Shown: positions 45,127 through 52,431, counted from the first letter of the stretch. The stretch is 64,000 bases of DNA from an uncultured Bacteroidales bacterium (GCA_900317955.1 ONIP01000010.1:1-64000); one strand, 5' to 3'. The notes: generated by a model from the letters alone, not told the origin. Numbers and translations are program-made.

Positions 45127-45768
45127 TCATTTGTTTCCTTGTTTAAATCCTATTGGTTTACGCGGTTTGGCCTTTTCGTCTCTCAACTGGTCGAGGGCGT
45201 CGTTGATGGCTTCTATCTGTAGTGCCACTTCTTTGTTGGTCTGCTCTTGCTGCTCGTTGATGTCGTTCTGGTCATGCGGTAGCTCTTCGACGTAGGCGTT
45301 CAGTTGGTCAACCTTATGGGAAAGCTGCTCATAGCGTAGGTCGGCAGTTTGCATGGCAGCCACAGCCTGACGGATGGCAATAAAGGCTCTCATGATATTT
45401 ATGTTCACCTGTATTGCTATGTCAGAACGCAGTACTGAGCTGAGCATTGCTATGCCATATTCAGTAAAGGCATAGGGTCTGTAACGAGTGCCACCTCGCT
45501 TTGAGGTCGCAATTTGTGACCTCAAAGATTCGTCATCCATGTTTGAGGTCGCAATTTGCGACCTCAAACGTTCAGTAAGCACAAACATAAAGTCCTCCGG
45601 GAAACGGTTAATATTGCGCTTTACGGCCTCGTTCAGCCTTTTGGTCTCTACACCATAAAGCTCTGCAAGGTCGCGGTCAAGCATTACCCGTTGCCCTCTT
45701 ATTTCAAGTATCTGGTCTTTGATGGCCTCGATATTTGAGTTTTTTATTGGTACCAGCTCATTGCTCAT
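45127..45768 (-). CDS. ORF6N domain protein with duplicated palindromic coding segment
   Basis: A 213-residue DNA-binding-type protein. Residues 7-90 are an ORF6N domain ([20 protein letters not shown], then [11 protein letters not shown]), a KilA-N-related domain found in phage and mobile-element proteins. The RSQIATS motif occurs twice ([20 protein letters not shown]), once per copy of a DNA palindrome. Then [20 protein letters not shown] is the conserved tail of the domain, and a coiled coil (about 140-205) ends the protein. The role is probably regulatory or anti-phage, but is not known. It has its own promoter 140 bp upstream. Confidence 0.85.
   Translation of the reverse strand: MSNELVPIKNSNIEAIKDQILEIRGQRVMLDRDLAELYGVETKRLNEAVKRNINRFPEDFMFVLTERLRSQIATSNMDDESLRSQIATSKRGGTRYRPYAFTEYGIAMLSSVLRSDIAIQVNINIMRAFIAIRQAVAAMQTADLRYEQLSHKVDQLNAYVEELPHDQNDINEQQEQTNKEVALQIEAINDALDQLRDEKAKPRKPIGFKQGNK
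45502..45569. repeat. Two near-palindromic copies inside the ORF6N gene
   Basis: GTTTGAGGTCGCAA and TTGCGACCTCAAAC (45541-45569) form perfect 14-bp arms with one central base. A slightly altered copy (TTGAGGTCGCAA / TTGTGACCTCAA) lies at 45502-45528. Each encodes the same LRSQIATS sequence on the minus strand. Confidence 0.8.
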
Positions 45769-46082
45769 AATATGCTGTCTTATATGATGTGCTCACGGTT
45801 TGTGATGTCATCTTTCTTTAAGTAGGTTCTATTATTCCTTTTCAACCATACTAACAGATAGGGTCCATTAATCTGCCAGGCGGTCGTGTTGTTATAATCG
45901 GTTTTCGAGTGCAAAGATGCGATTTTTTGCAAACTACACAAGTATTTTAAAAATTTATTTTATTAATAATCAAGTTTTTGATACTTTTTGAGGCTCGACT
46001 AAATAGCGAATGACTTGGTTGATTAAAGATGTTTATGGTATAAGGAAAAATGAGTGAATAATACATGGTCGTTTTGTAATAA
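45769..46082 (-). other. Leader and gap upstream of the ORF6N gene
   Basis: About 310 bp. A CATCTTTGC element (45911-45919, minus strand) is the probable promoter, one base off TAnnTTTG. Beyond that it is AT-rich, with nothing recognised. Confidence 0.45.
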
Positions 46083-46440
46083 TCACTCTTCGATGTATTT
46101 TTCAAGAAGTGTGTTTGACCAGCCGCAATAACCAGGTCGGCCTGGAATTCCTGAAAATCCAGGTCGTCCAGGTCGACCTCCCAACCCAGGCATTCCTGGG
46201 GTACCACCTATACCAGGTGTAAATGGTAAGTGACCAGTATGGTCACGAGTAAATCCTATGACACGATTGTTCCGATCATAGAATATCCCATCTTCATACC
46301 ACCCAACATGCTGTCCGTTTCTATTGTAAAGGTTGTTGTCTGAAATCCACAAACGCAGAATCCCTTTATTAATTATATACCGAATCTCCACAATTCAAAG
46401 CTGTAGCAAATCCATTTCTATTATAAATCCATGTTGCCAT
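46083..46440 (-). pseudogene. 4-fold-beta-flower-like protein with a frameshift and Gly-rich tail
   Basis: An ATG at 46440 opens MATWIYNRNGFATAL..CGDSVYN and hits two stop codons (46369). A second frame, one base out, continues the same repeat logic (NNLYNRNGQHVGWYEDG, FYDRNNRVIGFTRD) to the end at 46083. Dropping one T in the TAATTAATAAA run joins the two as VYNNKGILRLW. Repeats of YNRNG...VGW type match the 4-fold beta flower fold of Bacteroidota. The tail (PGIGGTPGMPGLGGRPGRPG) is collagen-like. The second frame could also start at a GTG (46391). It lies downstream of the toxin-antitoxin-chaperone genes on the same strand. Confidence 0.65.
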
Positions 46441-46486
46441 ATTTGATATGTTTATCTGTGGTAAAAAAATTATGTTTACGGTGGGT

Positions 46487-46918
46487 TTATACTTTCGCCA
46501 TAAAATCCTGTTTGATGATTTCATGGAAGTAAATCGGAGGAAGGATGAAACGATTGATAGGAGTATCCATTGTTTTGGTATGGATAATCCCTCGCATGGT
46601 TCCATAGCACAGCGACGCAAATTGTATGAGTATAGGCGCGGGAATCACGATATTCTCATCTTGTTTCATTTTATTAACAGAATCGGGTTTTAACTCAAAA
46701 TGACAATCTACCTCGCTCTCCATTAAAGGATTTTCATGTTGTACCAGATTGACACGCAGACGGCATCGTACACTATGCTGAGTGTTGTTGTAGGCGAACT
46801 GTACCTCGGTTTGGAATGCAGCTTCCCCATCTTTAAGACCCTCAGGGTGAATGTCGAACTTGTTAATGTCGATTTTCGCCAATCGGTATTCTATCTGTAT
46901 CTCTTTAGTATGTTCCAT
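46487..46918 (-). CDS. SecB-like chaperone of a toxin-antitoxin-chaperone system
   Basis: A 143-residue protein with SecB-like features: an alternating-strand N-terminal half (EIQIEYRLAKIDINKFDI and AAFQTEVQFAYNN), then IPAPILIQFASLCYGTMRGIIH, and a conserved NRFILPPIYFHEII end. SecB-like proteins encoded beside a toxin-antitoxin pair serve as dedicated chaperones that fold and protect the antitoxin. It starts 15 bp after the antitoxin stop, and the three genes form one tight run. The general SecB role in secretion is less likely given this location. The family call rests on motif pattern and context. Confidence 0.7.
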   Translation of the reverse strand: MEHTKEIQIEYRLAKIDINKFDIHPEGLKDGEAAFQTEVQFAYNNTQHSVRCRLRVNLVQHENPLMESEVDCHFELKPDSVNKMKQDENIVIPAPILIQFASLCYGTMRGIIHTKTMDTPINRFILPPIYFHEIIKQDFMAKV

Positions 46919-46933
46919 TGTTTGTTTTTTTAT

Positions 46934-47314
46934 TTATGCAACTTCTTCCCATTGTAGTGTCACGAATGATTCTGCGGGTGAAGGTGGCAGTACTACAATC
47001 ATTTCGGAGGTGTAAGGTCTTGGAACAGACACAAGTTCTACACCAGTGGCTTCCTGTAATTTGCAGATTGTTTCGAGTGAGAGGTTTTCTCCACCTTTTA
47101 GCACTTTTGCTATATAGGCAGGTGATACGCCCATGCATTCCGCAAGTTCTTTCTGGGTGGTGCCCGTGGTGTGCAGGTAATCAAGCACGAGCAGGGCGAT
47201 ACTCTGTGACATGCGGAGCCATTCGCGGTTCTCCCGTCTCCATTTGGCTCTGTTTTTCGCCTCTTCGCTGCGCGGCTGTGCTATTTCGCGCAGTTTATCT
47301 ATTTTATTTCCCAT
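46934..47314 (-). CDS. HTH antitoxin (HigA/XRE type)
   Basis: A 126-residue protein. An XRE helix-turn-helix is at about 51-92 (TGTTQKELAECMGVSPAYIA, then VLKGGENLSLETICKLQ). The C-terminal tail (VSVPRPYTSEMIVVLPPSPA) is hydrophobic and proline-rich, suiting a chaperone-addiction segment as in other toxin-antitoxin-chaperone antitoxins. It lies 14 bp after the upstream toxin candidate and 15 bp before the SecB-like gene. It probably represses its own promoter; an AACCTATAGGTT palindrome lies just before the first gene and a related TATAGGTT just before this one. Confidence 0.8.
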   Translation of the reverse strand: MGNKIDKLREIAQPRSEEAKNRAKWRRENREWLRMSQSIALLVLDYLHTTGTTQKELAECMGVSPAYIAKVLKGGENLSLETICKLQEATGVELVSVPRPYTSEMIVVLPPSPAESFVTLQWEEVA

Positions 47315-47320
47315 GATTTT

Positions 47321-47328
47321 TATAGGTT
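47321..47328 (-). promoter_or_regulatory. Half-site resembling the operon operator
   Basis: TATAGGTT, part of the AACCTATAGGTT palindrome at 47892-47903, lies in the 14-bp gap before the antitoxin ATG. Confidence 0.35.
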
Positions 47329-47886
47329 TTATATGTTTGCTAAATCTTCTTTATTTTCAATCCCATGTTCTATTAACCAGTTTCGTACAAGGTCTATGTT
47401 TTGAATCACATGTTCTTTCAGCCCAGGGGAGTTTTGTATGGTGTCAGCGAGTTTTATTCCACCACCTGTTATCAAATATACATTCGTTTCTATCTTAATC
47501 GCATATAGCCGTAGCATGGATGGTTGGTCAGGTCCGTAGCTTTTTGCTGGTGTTAGAGTGTATATGTTTCTGTATTTTCCGTCTAAAAACTTGAATAGTG
47601 AATCCAAATCCGGTATGCTTCCCTCATCGCTGTTTTCGCATAATTCATAGATGATGTCTTCTAATTCTTCTGCTTCTTCCATTACCTTTCTGGTTGCCAA
47701 CATAGGAGTGTTTGTCCTTTTCCAAGTCTTACGTTGTAACTCTTTCTCGTTCTCCAGCATGAAGTTGTACACGGTTTCGATGTCATTCCATTCGTCAAAC
47801 AACCTATCCATCTCATTGTCGCCAGCATTTTCATACTGGACGGCGTACAGATGCCCTTCATATATTGTTTTGACTTCCACTTCCAT
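47329..47886 (-). CDS. Putative toxin of a toxin-antitoxin-chaperone system
   Basis: A 185-residue protein, first in the operon. The layout is of a large RelE/HigB-like type seen in Bacteroidota: HLYAVQYENAGDNEMDRLFDEW at the N-terminus, a helical middle, and PSMLRLYAIKIETNVYLITGGGIKL, the characteristic LRxYAIxI..VYVITGG strand pair, then LVRNWLIEHGI. The HigB-like group cleaves mRNA on ribosomes, but that activity is inferred here. It is followed at once by the HTH antitoxin and SecB-like gene. A canonical promoter and a palindromic operator lie upstream. Confidence 0.7.
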   Translation of the reverse strand: MEVEVKTIYEGHLYAVQYENAGDNEMDRLFDEWNDIETVYNFMLENEKELQRKTWKRTNTPMLATRKVMEEAEELEDIIYELCENSDEGSIPDLDSLFKFLDGKYRNIYTLTPAKSYGPDQPSMLRLYAIKIETNVYLITGGGIKLADTIQNSPGLKEHVIQNIDLVRNWLIEHGIENKEDLANI

Positions 47887-47891
47887 AAATT

Positions 47892-47903
47892 AACCTATAG
47901 GTT
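47892..47903 (-). promoter_or_regulatory. Palindromic operator candidate for the toxin operon
   Basis: AACCTATAGGTT is a perfect 12-bp palindrome six bases upstream of the toxin ATG and about 25 bases downstream of the -7 element. It would suit autoregulation by the HTH antitoxin. Confidence 0.5.
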
Positions 47904-47926
47904 TATTTGCCTGATTCATTGATGTT

Positions 47927-47935
47927 GCAAAGATA
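47927..47935 (-). promoter_or_regulatory. Canonical promoter of the toxin operon
   Basis: TATCTTTGC with TTTG exactly 19 bases upstream, matching the Bacteroidota -33/-7 consensus. Confidence 0.8.
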
Positions 47936-47936
47936 C

Positions 47937-48180
47937 GAAAGTTTTTTTAATTGGCAAAATAAAATTGTGATTACACAAAAAAAATCAGAGCAAGCCTAGT
48001 GTAATTCTGATATGATTCTAAATTGGGACTGTTGAGAATGTGAATTGTGAAAAAATAAGTGGTTTTGAGTCTTGTGAGATTTAAACAAAAAATGTAAAAT
48101 CTAAATGAGTGCTATATGTAAGTATAGCATATACAGAATTGTAAAGGATTGCAAGATTTAAACGAGATTACACAAGGAAA
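47937..48180. other. AT-rich gap
   Basis: About 240 bp with no gene. A TGCTATA/TATAGCA hairpin lies at 48110-48129. It precedes the DUF4143-type relic. Confidence 0.45.
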
Positions 48181-48360
48181 GTGTCCCAGCGGCTTTTCGA
48201 TAGTCTCTATATCAAATCCAATGTGGATGTTAATATAATTGGTTCCAATGCATACATGCTATCTGGAGAATTGATGACATTACTGATAGGGCGCAATGTC
48301 AAGATTAATATAGTGTCTCTCCAATTTTCGGAATACCATAATTCTGGTGGGTTCTATTAA
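48181..48360 (+). pseudogene. Relic of a DUF4143-type AAA ATPase
   Basis: A 59-codon stretch opens at a GTG and ends at TAA 48360. It reads LYIKSNVDVNIIGSNAYMLS, then GELMTLLIGRNVKINIVSLQ and FSEYHN. This matches the core of the AAA_14/DUF4143 ATPase family (GSNAYMLSGELATLLSGRxVEI-type motif), which are accessory proteins often near mobile elements. Both the Walker A half and the C-terminal half are missing, so it is a fragment. A dispersed repeat copy begins three bases after. Confidence 0.7.
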
Positions 48361-48362
48361 TT

Positions 48363-48488
48363 CTTTTTCACTGTCGCGTTCCTTCGGGACGCTTTACAAT
48401 AGTGGCTGATTGTCACGGCACTGCGCCTAACGTCTTGTACCGTGTTATTAAAGGTCTCACCTCTTTGAGGTGATTTATAGATGACCCC
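48363..48488 (+). repeat. Dispersed repeat B, copy 2
   Basis: Shares two long blocks with 17693-17800 and a small hairpin CACCTC-TTT-GAGGTG. It differs by an 18-base insert in the middle. It abuts the ATPase relic. Confidence 0.7.
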
Positions 48489-48760
48489 TTCTGTTTTACA
48501 AAATCGCTAAACTTGTCAAAAGAAGAATCTATGGTAATCTTTATCCATTACAGTGGTGTTCTGAATATAAAAATAACTACAGAAGACCAGAACATTCTCA
48601 AACTCTAGGAATTCTTTAGGGAGTCGGAAAAGGATAATTTGAATTGATACATTGTAACGCTGTACGGTTTGATGTCCTTCTTTATACATTAATCTCCATA
48701 AAGCGCCATTTATTCATGTTTTATGTTAGATGTTGATATGTTGCGAGCCGTTGAATCTCG
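48489..48760. other. Gap with no supported gene
   Basis: About 270 bp. One short frame around 48535-48606 has weak coding character, but no family is seen. Confidence 0.4.
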
Positions 48761-48764
48761 TCCA

Positions 48765-48790
48765 GGGTTCTACTTTACATGGTAGAACCC
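48765..48790. repeat. Inverted repeat
   Basis: GGGTTCTAC and GTAGAACCC form perfect 9-bp arms with an 8-base loop. There is no T-run after it, so it is not clearly a terminator. Confidence 0.5.
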
Positions 48791-48808
48791 CTGCATGTAT
48801 TAACACCT

Positions 48809-48864
48809 AAAAAACATGCTTCTCATTGTTCATTTGCAGGTGAACAGTGAGAAGCATGTTTTTT
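48809..48864 (-). terminator. Long bidirectional terminator after the lipoprotein gene
   Basis: Arms 48809-48832 and 48841-48864 are 24 bases with one mismatch and an 8-base loop; the outer bases are A and T runs. It lies just downstream of the minus-strand lipoprotein stop at 48906. Confidence 0.85.
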
Positions 48865-48905
48865 GTAATAAGTTAAGGACGTGTGTCCTTGCCTTTACGG
48901 TCTTA

Positions 48906-49463
48906 TTATTCTCCTATTTCGATATCTTGGCATTTGCCATTTTCGTCCACTGTGTAGGCAAAACGAATCGAACTATAGTCACGACCATTGGAGGGCTTTA
49001 TGCCGGTATAGGAGATTGTGTTTTTCGCTTCTTTCAGATTAGAAGTAGAACCATCGGAATATTTGGCGACGATATTAAATATGAAAGATCCCTCAATGTT
49101 GAACTTCTCAGTCTCGGATACACCTGAGAGGTCTGCCTTACGTGTTACGTAAAAACGGAAACCGGCATTGCAGGGGAAGTTGGTGTGGGTGCAAGAGGTG
49201 CTCCATTCAAGGTTGCTGGCACTGTATTCGCGGGTGGCAATCTGGTTCTGGGCATCGAAATAAATCACTTTCACGTCGTAGGCGCGGTTAAGGGCATCCA
49301 CGCTATTGGAGTTAAGGTTAAGGGAATAGTCGACTTTGACTTCAACAAGTTTTTTACCGGGGTTCGTTCCAGAATCGGATCCTCCGTTATTTTCCTTCTG
49401 GCAAGAAGTGAAAGTAGCACCGCAGAAAAGGATAGCAGCAATCAGTAATGAGATTTTTTTCAT
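48906..49463 (-). CDS. Lipoprotein of unknown function
   Basis: A 185-residue putative lipoprotein with lipobox TFTSC (Cys21). A short Gly/Ser-rich linker follows. The mature domain (about 40-185) has alternating strands with two cysteines (SCTHTNFPC) and seems to be a small beta-sandwich. No family is recognised. No clear -7 promoter is seen upstream, where repeat A copy 2 lies. Confidence 0.65.
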   Translation of the reverse strand: MKKISLLIAAILFCGATFTSCQKENNGGSDSGTNPGKKLVEVKVDYSLNLNSNSVDALNRAYDVKVIYFDAQNQIATREYSASNLEWSTSCTHTNFPCNAGFRFYVTRKADLSGVSETEKFNIEGSFIFNIVAKYSDGSTSNLKEAKNTISYTGIKPSNGRDYSSIRFAYTVDENGKCQDIEIGE

Positions 49464-49487
49464 GTTATGTTGTTTAAAAGGTTAACA

Positions 49488-49556
49488 GTAGGCTCTAATG
49501 ATTCATTTTATGATTAAACTGGCTGTACGGAGAGCCTACATTGACCGCTTCGCCAG
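49488..49556 (+). repeat. Dispersed repeat A, copy 2
   Basis: GTAGGCTCT (49488-49496) and AGAGCCTAC (49531-49539) form the 9-bp arms; CCGCTTCGCCAG is at 49545-49556. It is the reverse-oriented counterpart of 28-97, 69 bp against 70 bp, and lies 25 bp from the lipoprotein start. Confidence 0.75.
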
Positions 49557-49883
49557 TTATTCTTGGACAAAGTCACATAAATTGTGTACAATAACGCCAT
49601 TGTCCTGCTTTTATTGTTCAGGTATATGCAATTTCTTCATTTTTGTTCTTTTTTTCGCTATCAAGTGCAAGTGGATTCAGTTGTATTTTCTGTTTCTTGA
49701 GTATTTATCGCATTTGAATATATTGTTTGTAAGATGTTTCAAGGTTAAAAGCTCCGTTGGATTATCAATAACCCCTCACGCTCCACAAACAATACATGCA
49801 GCAACTATGCAATCTAAAAACAGAAGAATCACACATTCTTCGGTACTCAACCCCACACTGCGGGCGTATGGTTACAAGGTTGA
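49557..49883. other. Gap between repeat A and the ORF6N relic
   Basis: About 330 bp with no supported gene. The open frame across it has no recognisable protein character. Confidence 0.4.
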
Positions 49884-49952
49884 GAAGACTTTATGTTTGT
49901 GCAGACTGAAGAAGAGTGGCTGCGTTTGAGGTCACAATTTGCGACCTCAAAG
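49884..49952 (+). pseudogene. Fragment of an ORF6N gene
   Basis: Reads EDFMFVQTEEEWLRLRSQFA then TSK, following a TGA. It matches the end of the ORF6N domain in the intact gene at 45127-45768 (PEDFMFVLT...RSQIATS). The sequence beyond it is the tail of queG on the other strand. The relic also carries the TTTGAGGTC...GACCTCAAA palindrome. Confidence 0.6.
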
Positions 49953-49955
49953 ATT

Positions 49956-51152
49956 TTATCTACAGCTGTTCTGATTCCGTATCCATTGCGAATGCCGTAT
50001 GCGGTTGAGTGCGGTGTGCTTGGTGGCGTGTTTGAATGCGGTTGGGTCTGCGTCTCTAAGTTCCTCCAACTCCTTTTTGTGCTCGTCGGTGAGTTGGTAG
50101 CGTACTGCAGCCGACTGGTTGTAGGGACATGCCAACTGGCAGATGTCGCAACCGAAAGCAAACTTGGAAAGATGAATGTCGGGTGGCAAACTGTCTGCAC
50201 AGTTCTCGATGGTATGATATGAGGCGCAGCGGTTGGCATCGAGCAAGGGGATGGGGGAATTCTTTAATTCGTTAATTTGTGAATTCGTTAGTTCGTTAAT
50301 CTGGGAATGTGGGAATGTGCTAATGTGGGAATGTGTGAGTACTTTATTACTCCCTTCGGTCGTGACCATGTTTTGGCTCGGCATAGCAGACAGGTTTGCT
50401 CTGCTCTCGCTTAATGCATGGTTACTCCCTTCAGTCGTGACTATGCTTTGGCTCGGCATAGCAGACAGGTTTGCTCTGCTCTCGCTTAATGCATGGTTAC
50501 TCCCTTCGGTCGTGACCATGCTATGGCTCGGCATAGCAGACGAGTTTGCTCTGCTCTCGCTTAATGCATGGTTTGGGCAGGCATCAACACAGGCATGGCA
50601 ATCGCCGCAGCGGTTCGCTATGGGGGTATCGTATTGGTCGGTAGGGTAGGGGGTTACCAGTTCCCCAATGTTGCAATAGGACCCGAGGGTTGGATTTACG
50701 AGGAGTGTGTTGCGTCCTATCCAGCCAAGGCCTGCCCGTCGAGCCCATTGCTTGTCGCTGATGGGGACGGTGTCGACACAGGGCTTTGCTTCAAAGTCCG
50801 GGTATCGATCCCGTATGGCGGTAATTAGTTGGAACAGCATCCGTTTTATACGTTCGTGATAGTCTTCTCCGTAGGCATATTGTGCAATCCTTGCAGGGCC
50901 TTGCATGGTTTGCGAAGGCTTATAACCCACAAGGAGGACAATAACACTCTTCGCCCCCGGAACCAGCAGGGTAGGGTCGGAGCGCATATCACGATGTTGC
51001 TCCATAAAGGCCATGCCGGCTTGGTAGCCGTTTGACAGCCATTCGTTATAACCCCATTCTTCCTCGGTCAAAGGTGTTGCCGCAGCAATACCGCAGGCAT
51101 CGAAACCAACCTCTATGGCTGCCTGTTTGATGAACGGGGCGTGGAGTTCCAT
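49956..51152 (-). CDS. queG: Epoxyqueuosine reductase with an internal repeat insertion
   Basis: A 398-residue cobalamin and iron-sulfur enzyme that makes queuosine in tRNA by reducing epoxyqueuosine. The front half is normal: GAKSVIVLLVGYKPS, then SDKQWARRAGLGWIGRNTLL. The first ferredoxin-like motif is CGDCHACVDAC (Cys182, 185, 188, 192). The second half has NRCASYHTIEN (Cys309) and CDICQLAC (Cys335, 338, 342). Between NHAL (194-197) and LLDANRC (303-309) lie about 105 extra residues: three 25-residue units and a low-complexity HSQINELTNSQINEL stretch. The usual length is about 310. All cysteines are kept and the frame is open, so it may still work. Confidence 0.93.
   Translation of the reverse strand: MELHAPFIKQAAIEVGFDACGIAAATPLTEEEWGYNEWLSNGYQAGMAFMEQHRDMRSDPTLLVPGAKSVIVLLVGYKPSQTMQGPARIAQYAYGEDYHERIKRMLFQLITAIRDRYPDFEAKPCVDTVPISDKQWARRAGLGWIGRNTLLVNPTLGSYCNIGELVTPYPTDQYDTPIANRCGDCHACVDACPNHALSESRANSSAMPSHSMVTTEGSNHALSESRANLSAMPSQSIVTTEGSNHALSESRANLSAMPSQNMVTTEGSNKVLTHSHISTFPHSQINELTNSQINELKNSPIPLLDANRCASYHTIENCADSLPPDIHLSKFAFGCDICQLACPYNQSAAVRYQLTDEHKKELEELRDADPTAFKHATKHTALNRIRHSQWIRNQNSCR
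50258..50345. repeat. Low-complexity repeat C, copy 3, inside queG
   Basis: Runs of GAATTCGTTAGTTCGTTAAT and GTGGGAATGTG types, similar to 37740-37937, translated in frame within queG. Confidence 0.6.
50347..50571. repeat. Three tandem 75-bp units inside queG
   Basis: Units begin at 50347, 50422 and 50497, each with TTACTCCCTTC at its start and CTCGCTTAATGCATGG at its end. Being 75 bp they keep the reading frame and encode 25-residue repeats (NHALSESRANLSAMPS then VTTEGS). They differ by a few bases. Confidence 0.92.
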
Positions 51153-51207
51153 TGCAAGTGGAAGGCTGAACGGTATTTGCGATGAAGCAAAGGTTTTCGA
51201 GAAACTT

Positions 51208-52431
51208 TTACTCTTCTGTTTTTTGTTTGTCTTTCAGGCTTCCTTCGTAGAGTTCGAACTGAAGGAAACGGCAGTCAAGCTGTCCGTTGAGGAGAGGAAT
51301 CTTTTTTGAAGGCTTGAGACCGATATGCTTCATGGCCTCGAAGTCGGAGGTAATCAGCCACACCTCGCAGTCTTTGCCATATTTGCGCTTAAAAGTATCC
51401 CCCAGTTGTTGGTACATAGCGTTCAGGTCTTCAATCTTGATGCGCTCGCCGTAGGGTGGGTTGGTGATAATGAGCGTACGGCCTTCGGGTGGGTCTTGGT
51501 CTTCGAACGAACCGTTGAAGAGCATCACATCCTTGTGAAGTTTCGTGAATTGGAGGTTCTTCTCTGCCTGATTGAGCACGGTCAGGTCGATGTCGTTGCC
51601 CCAGATTTCGTGGTCGAAGTCGGTGGCTCCGATTTTCCGGTCCTCTTCCTGCTTGACGCTTTTCCATTCGCCGAGGTTGAATTCTTTCCATCTGCGGAAA
51701 GCGAAGTTGTCGCCGCGGTAGTATTGGGCTGGGATGTTCATGGCAAGCATGGCGGCTTCGATGAGCAGTGTGCCGGAGCCGCACATGGGGTCGTAGAAAT
51801 TGCAGTCGCATTTCCAACCGGCCAGTTTTATCATTCCGGCAGCAAGAACTTCGTTGATGGGAGCCACGCCAACGGCTTGCCGGTAGCCTCTTTTGTGCAG
51901 CGAGTCGCCCGAGGAGTTGATGAGAAGGGTGACGTGGTTGTCGCGTATATGGAGGTTGAATTTATATTCGGCGTTTTCGGTGTCGATGGATGGACGCTGT
52001 CCAAAATTGCGTCTGAACCGGTCGACAATGGCATCCTTGGTCTTGAGGGCAGCGTAATAGGAATGGGTAAAAATTTCGCCCGAAGTGGTGCTGTCTATCA
52101 TAAAGGTGCAGTCGACATCAAGAATCTTCTCCCACCGTATGCGGTATACTTGGTCGTACAGCTCCTGGTCGTTGTTGGCTTCAAACTCGGCAAAAGGTTT
52201 CAATATGGCGAGGGCAGTGCGGCAGGTATAGTTGGCGCGGTAGAGTAGTCGCATGTCGCCTTCAAAAAGAACGGCGCGGTTTATGCACTCAATGTTTTCG
52301 GCTCCGATTGCGCGGAGCTCGTCGGCAAGGACTTCTTCAAGTCCCATCATGGTCTTGGCGACCATTTTGAATTTTTCTTTGGCAGAGTTCTGGACGGGTA
52401 CTGCTTTACCGTTTTGTTTCTGGATGATCAT
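51208..52431 (-). CDS. THUMP-domain class I SAM rRNA methyltransferase (RlmL-like)
   Basis: A 407-residue RNA methyltransferase. A THUMP domain lies at about 45-155 (LADELRAIGAENIECINRAV to AEFEANNDQELYDQVYRIRW). The Rossmann-like domain has CNFYDPMCGSGTLLIEAAML (SAM site) and ITNPPYGERI, the catalytic motif for N2-guanine methylation. Relatives modify m2G2445 of 23S rRNA, so this is the likely target. The C-terminal SAM domain of the longer E. coli RlmKL fusion is absent, as is usual in this phylum. It follows yihY by about 30 bp. Confidence 0.9.
   Translation of the reverse strand: MIIQKQNGKAVPVQNSAKEKFKMVAKTMMGLEEVLADELRAIGAENIECINRAVLFEGDMRLLYRANYTCRTALAILKPFAEFEANNDQELYDQVYRIRWEKILDVDCTFMIDSTTSGEIFTHSYYAALKTKDAIVDRFRRNFGQRPSIDTENAEYKFNLHIRDNHVTLLINSSGDSLHKRGYRQAVGVAPINEVLAAGMIKLAGWKCDCNFYDPMCGSGTLLIEAAMLAMNIPAQYYRGDNFAFRRWKEFNLGEWKSVKQEEDRKIGATDFDHEIWGNDIDLTVLNQAEKNLQFTKLHKDVMLFNGSFEDQDPPEGRTLIITNPPYGERIKIEDLNAMYQQLGDTFKRKYGKDCEVWLITSDFEAMKHIGLKPSKKIPLLNGQLDCRFLQFELYEGSLKDKQKTEE

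Noticed and set aside
46369..46620. An 83-codon frame ending in the beta-flower start region
   Set aside because: Only its last 23 codons from ATG 46440 look like protein; the rest overlaps the SecB-like gene in another frame.
49498..49929. A 143-codon open frame after repeat A
   Set aside because: It begins in the repeat, has no domain and ends across the ORF6N relic in another frame.
50347..50571. Three 75-bp repeats suggesting a CRISPR array
   Set aside because: Units are directly adjacent with no spacers, keep the queG frame and have no cas genes nearby.
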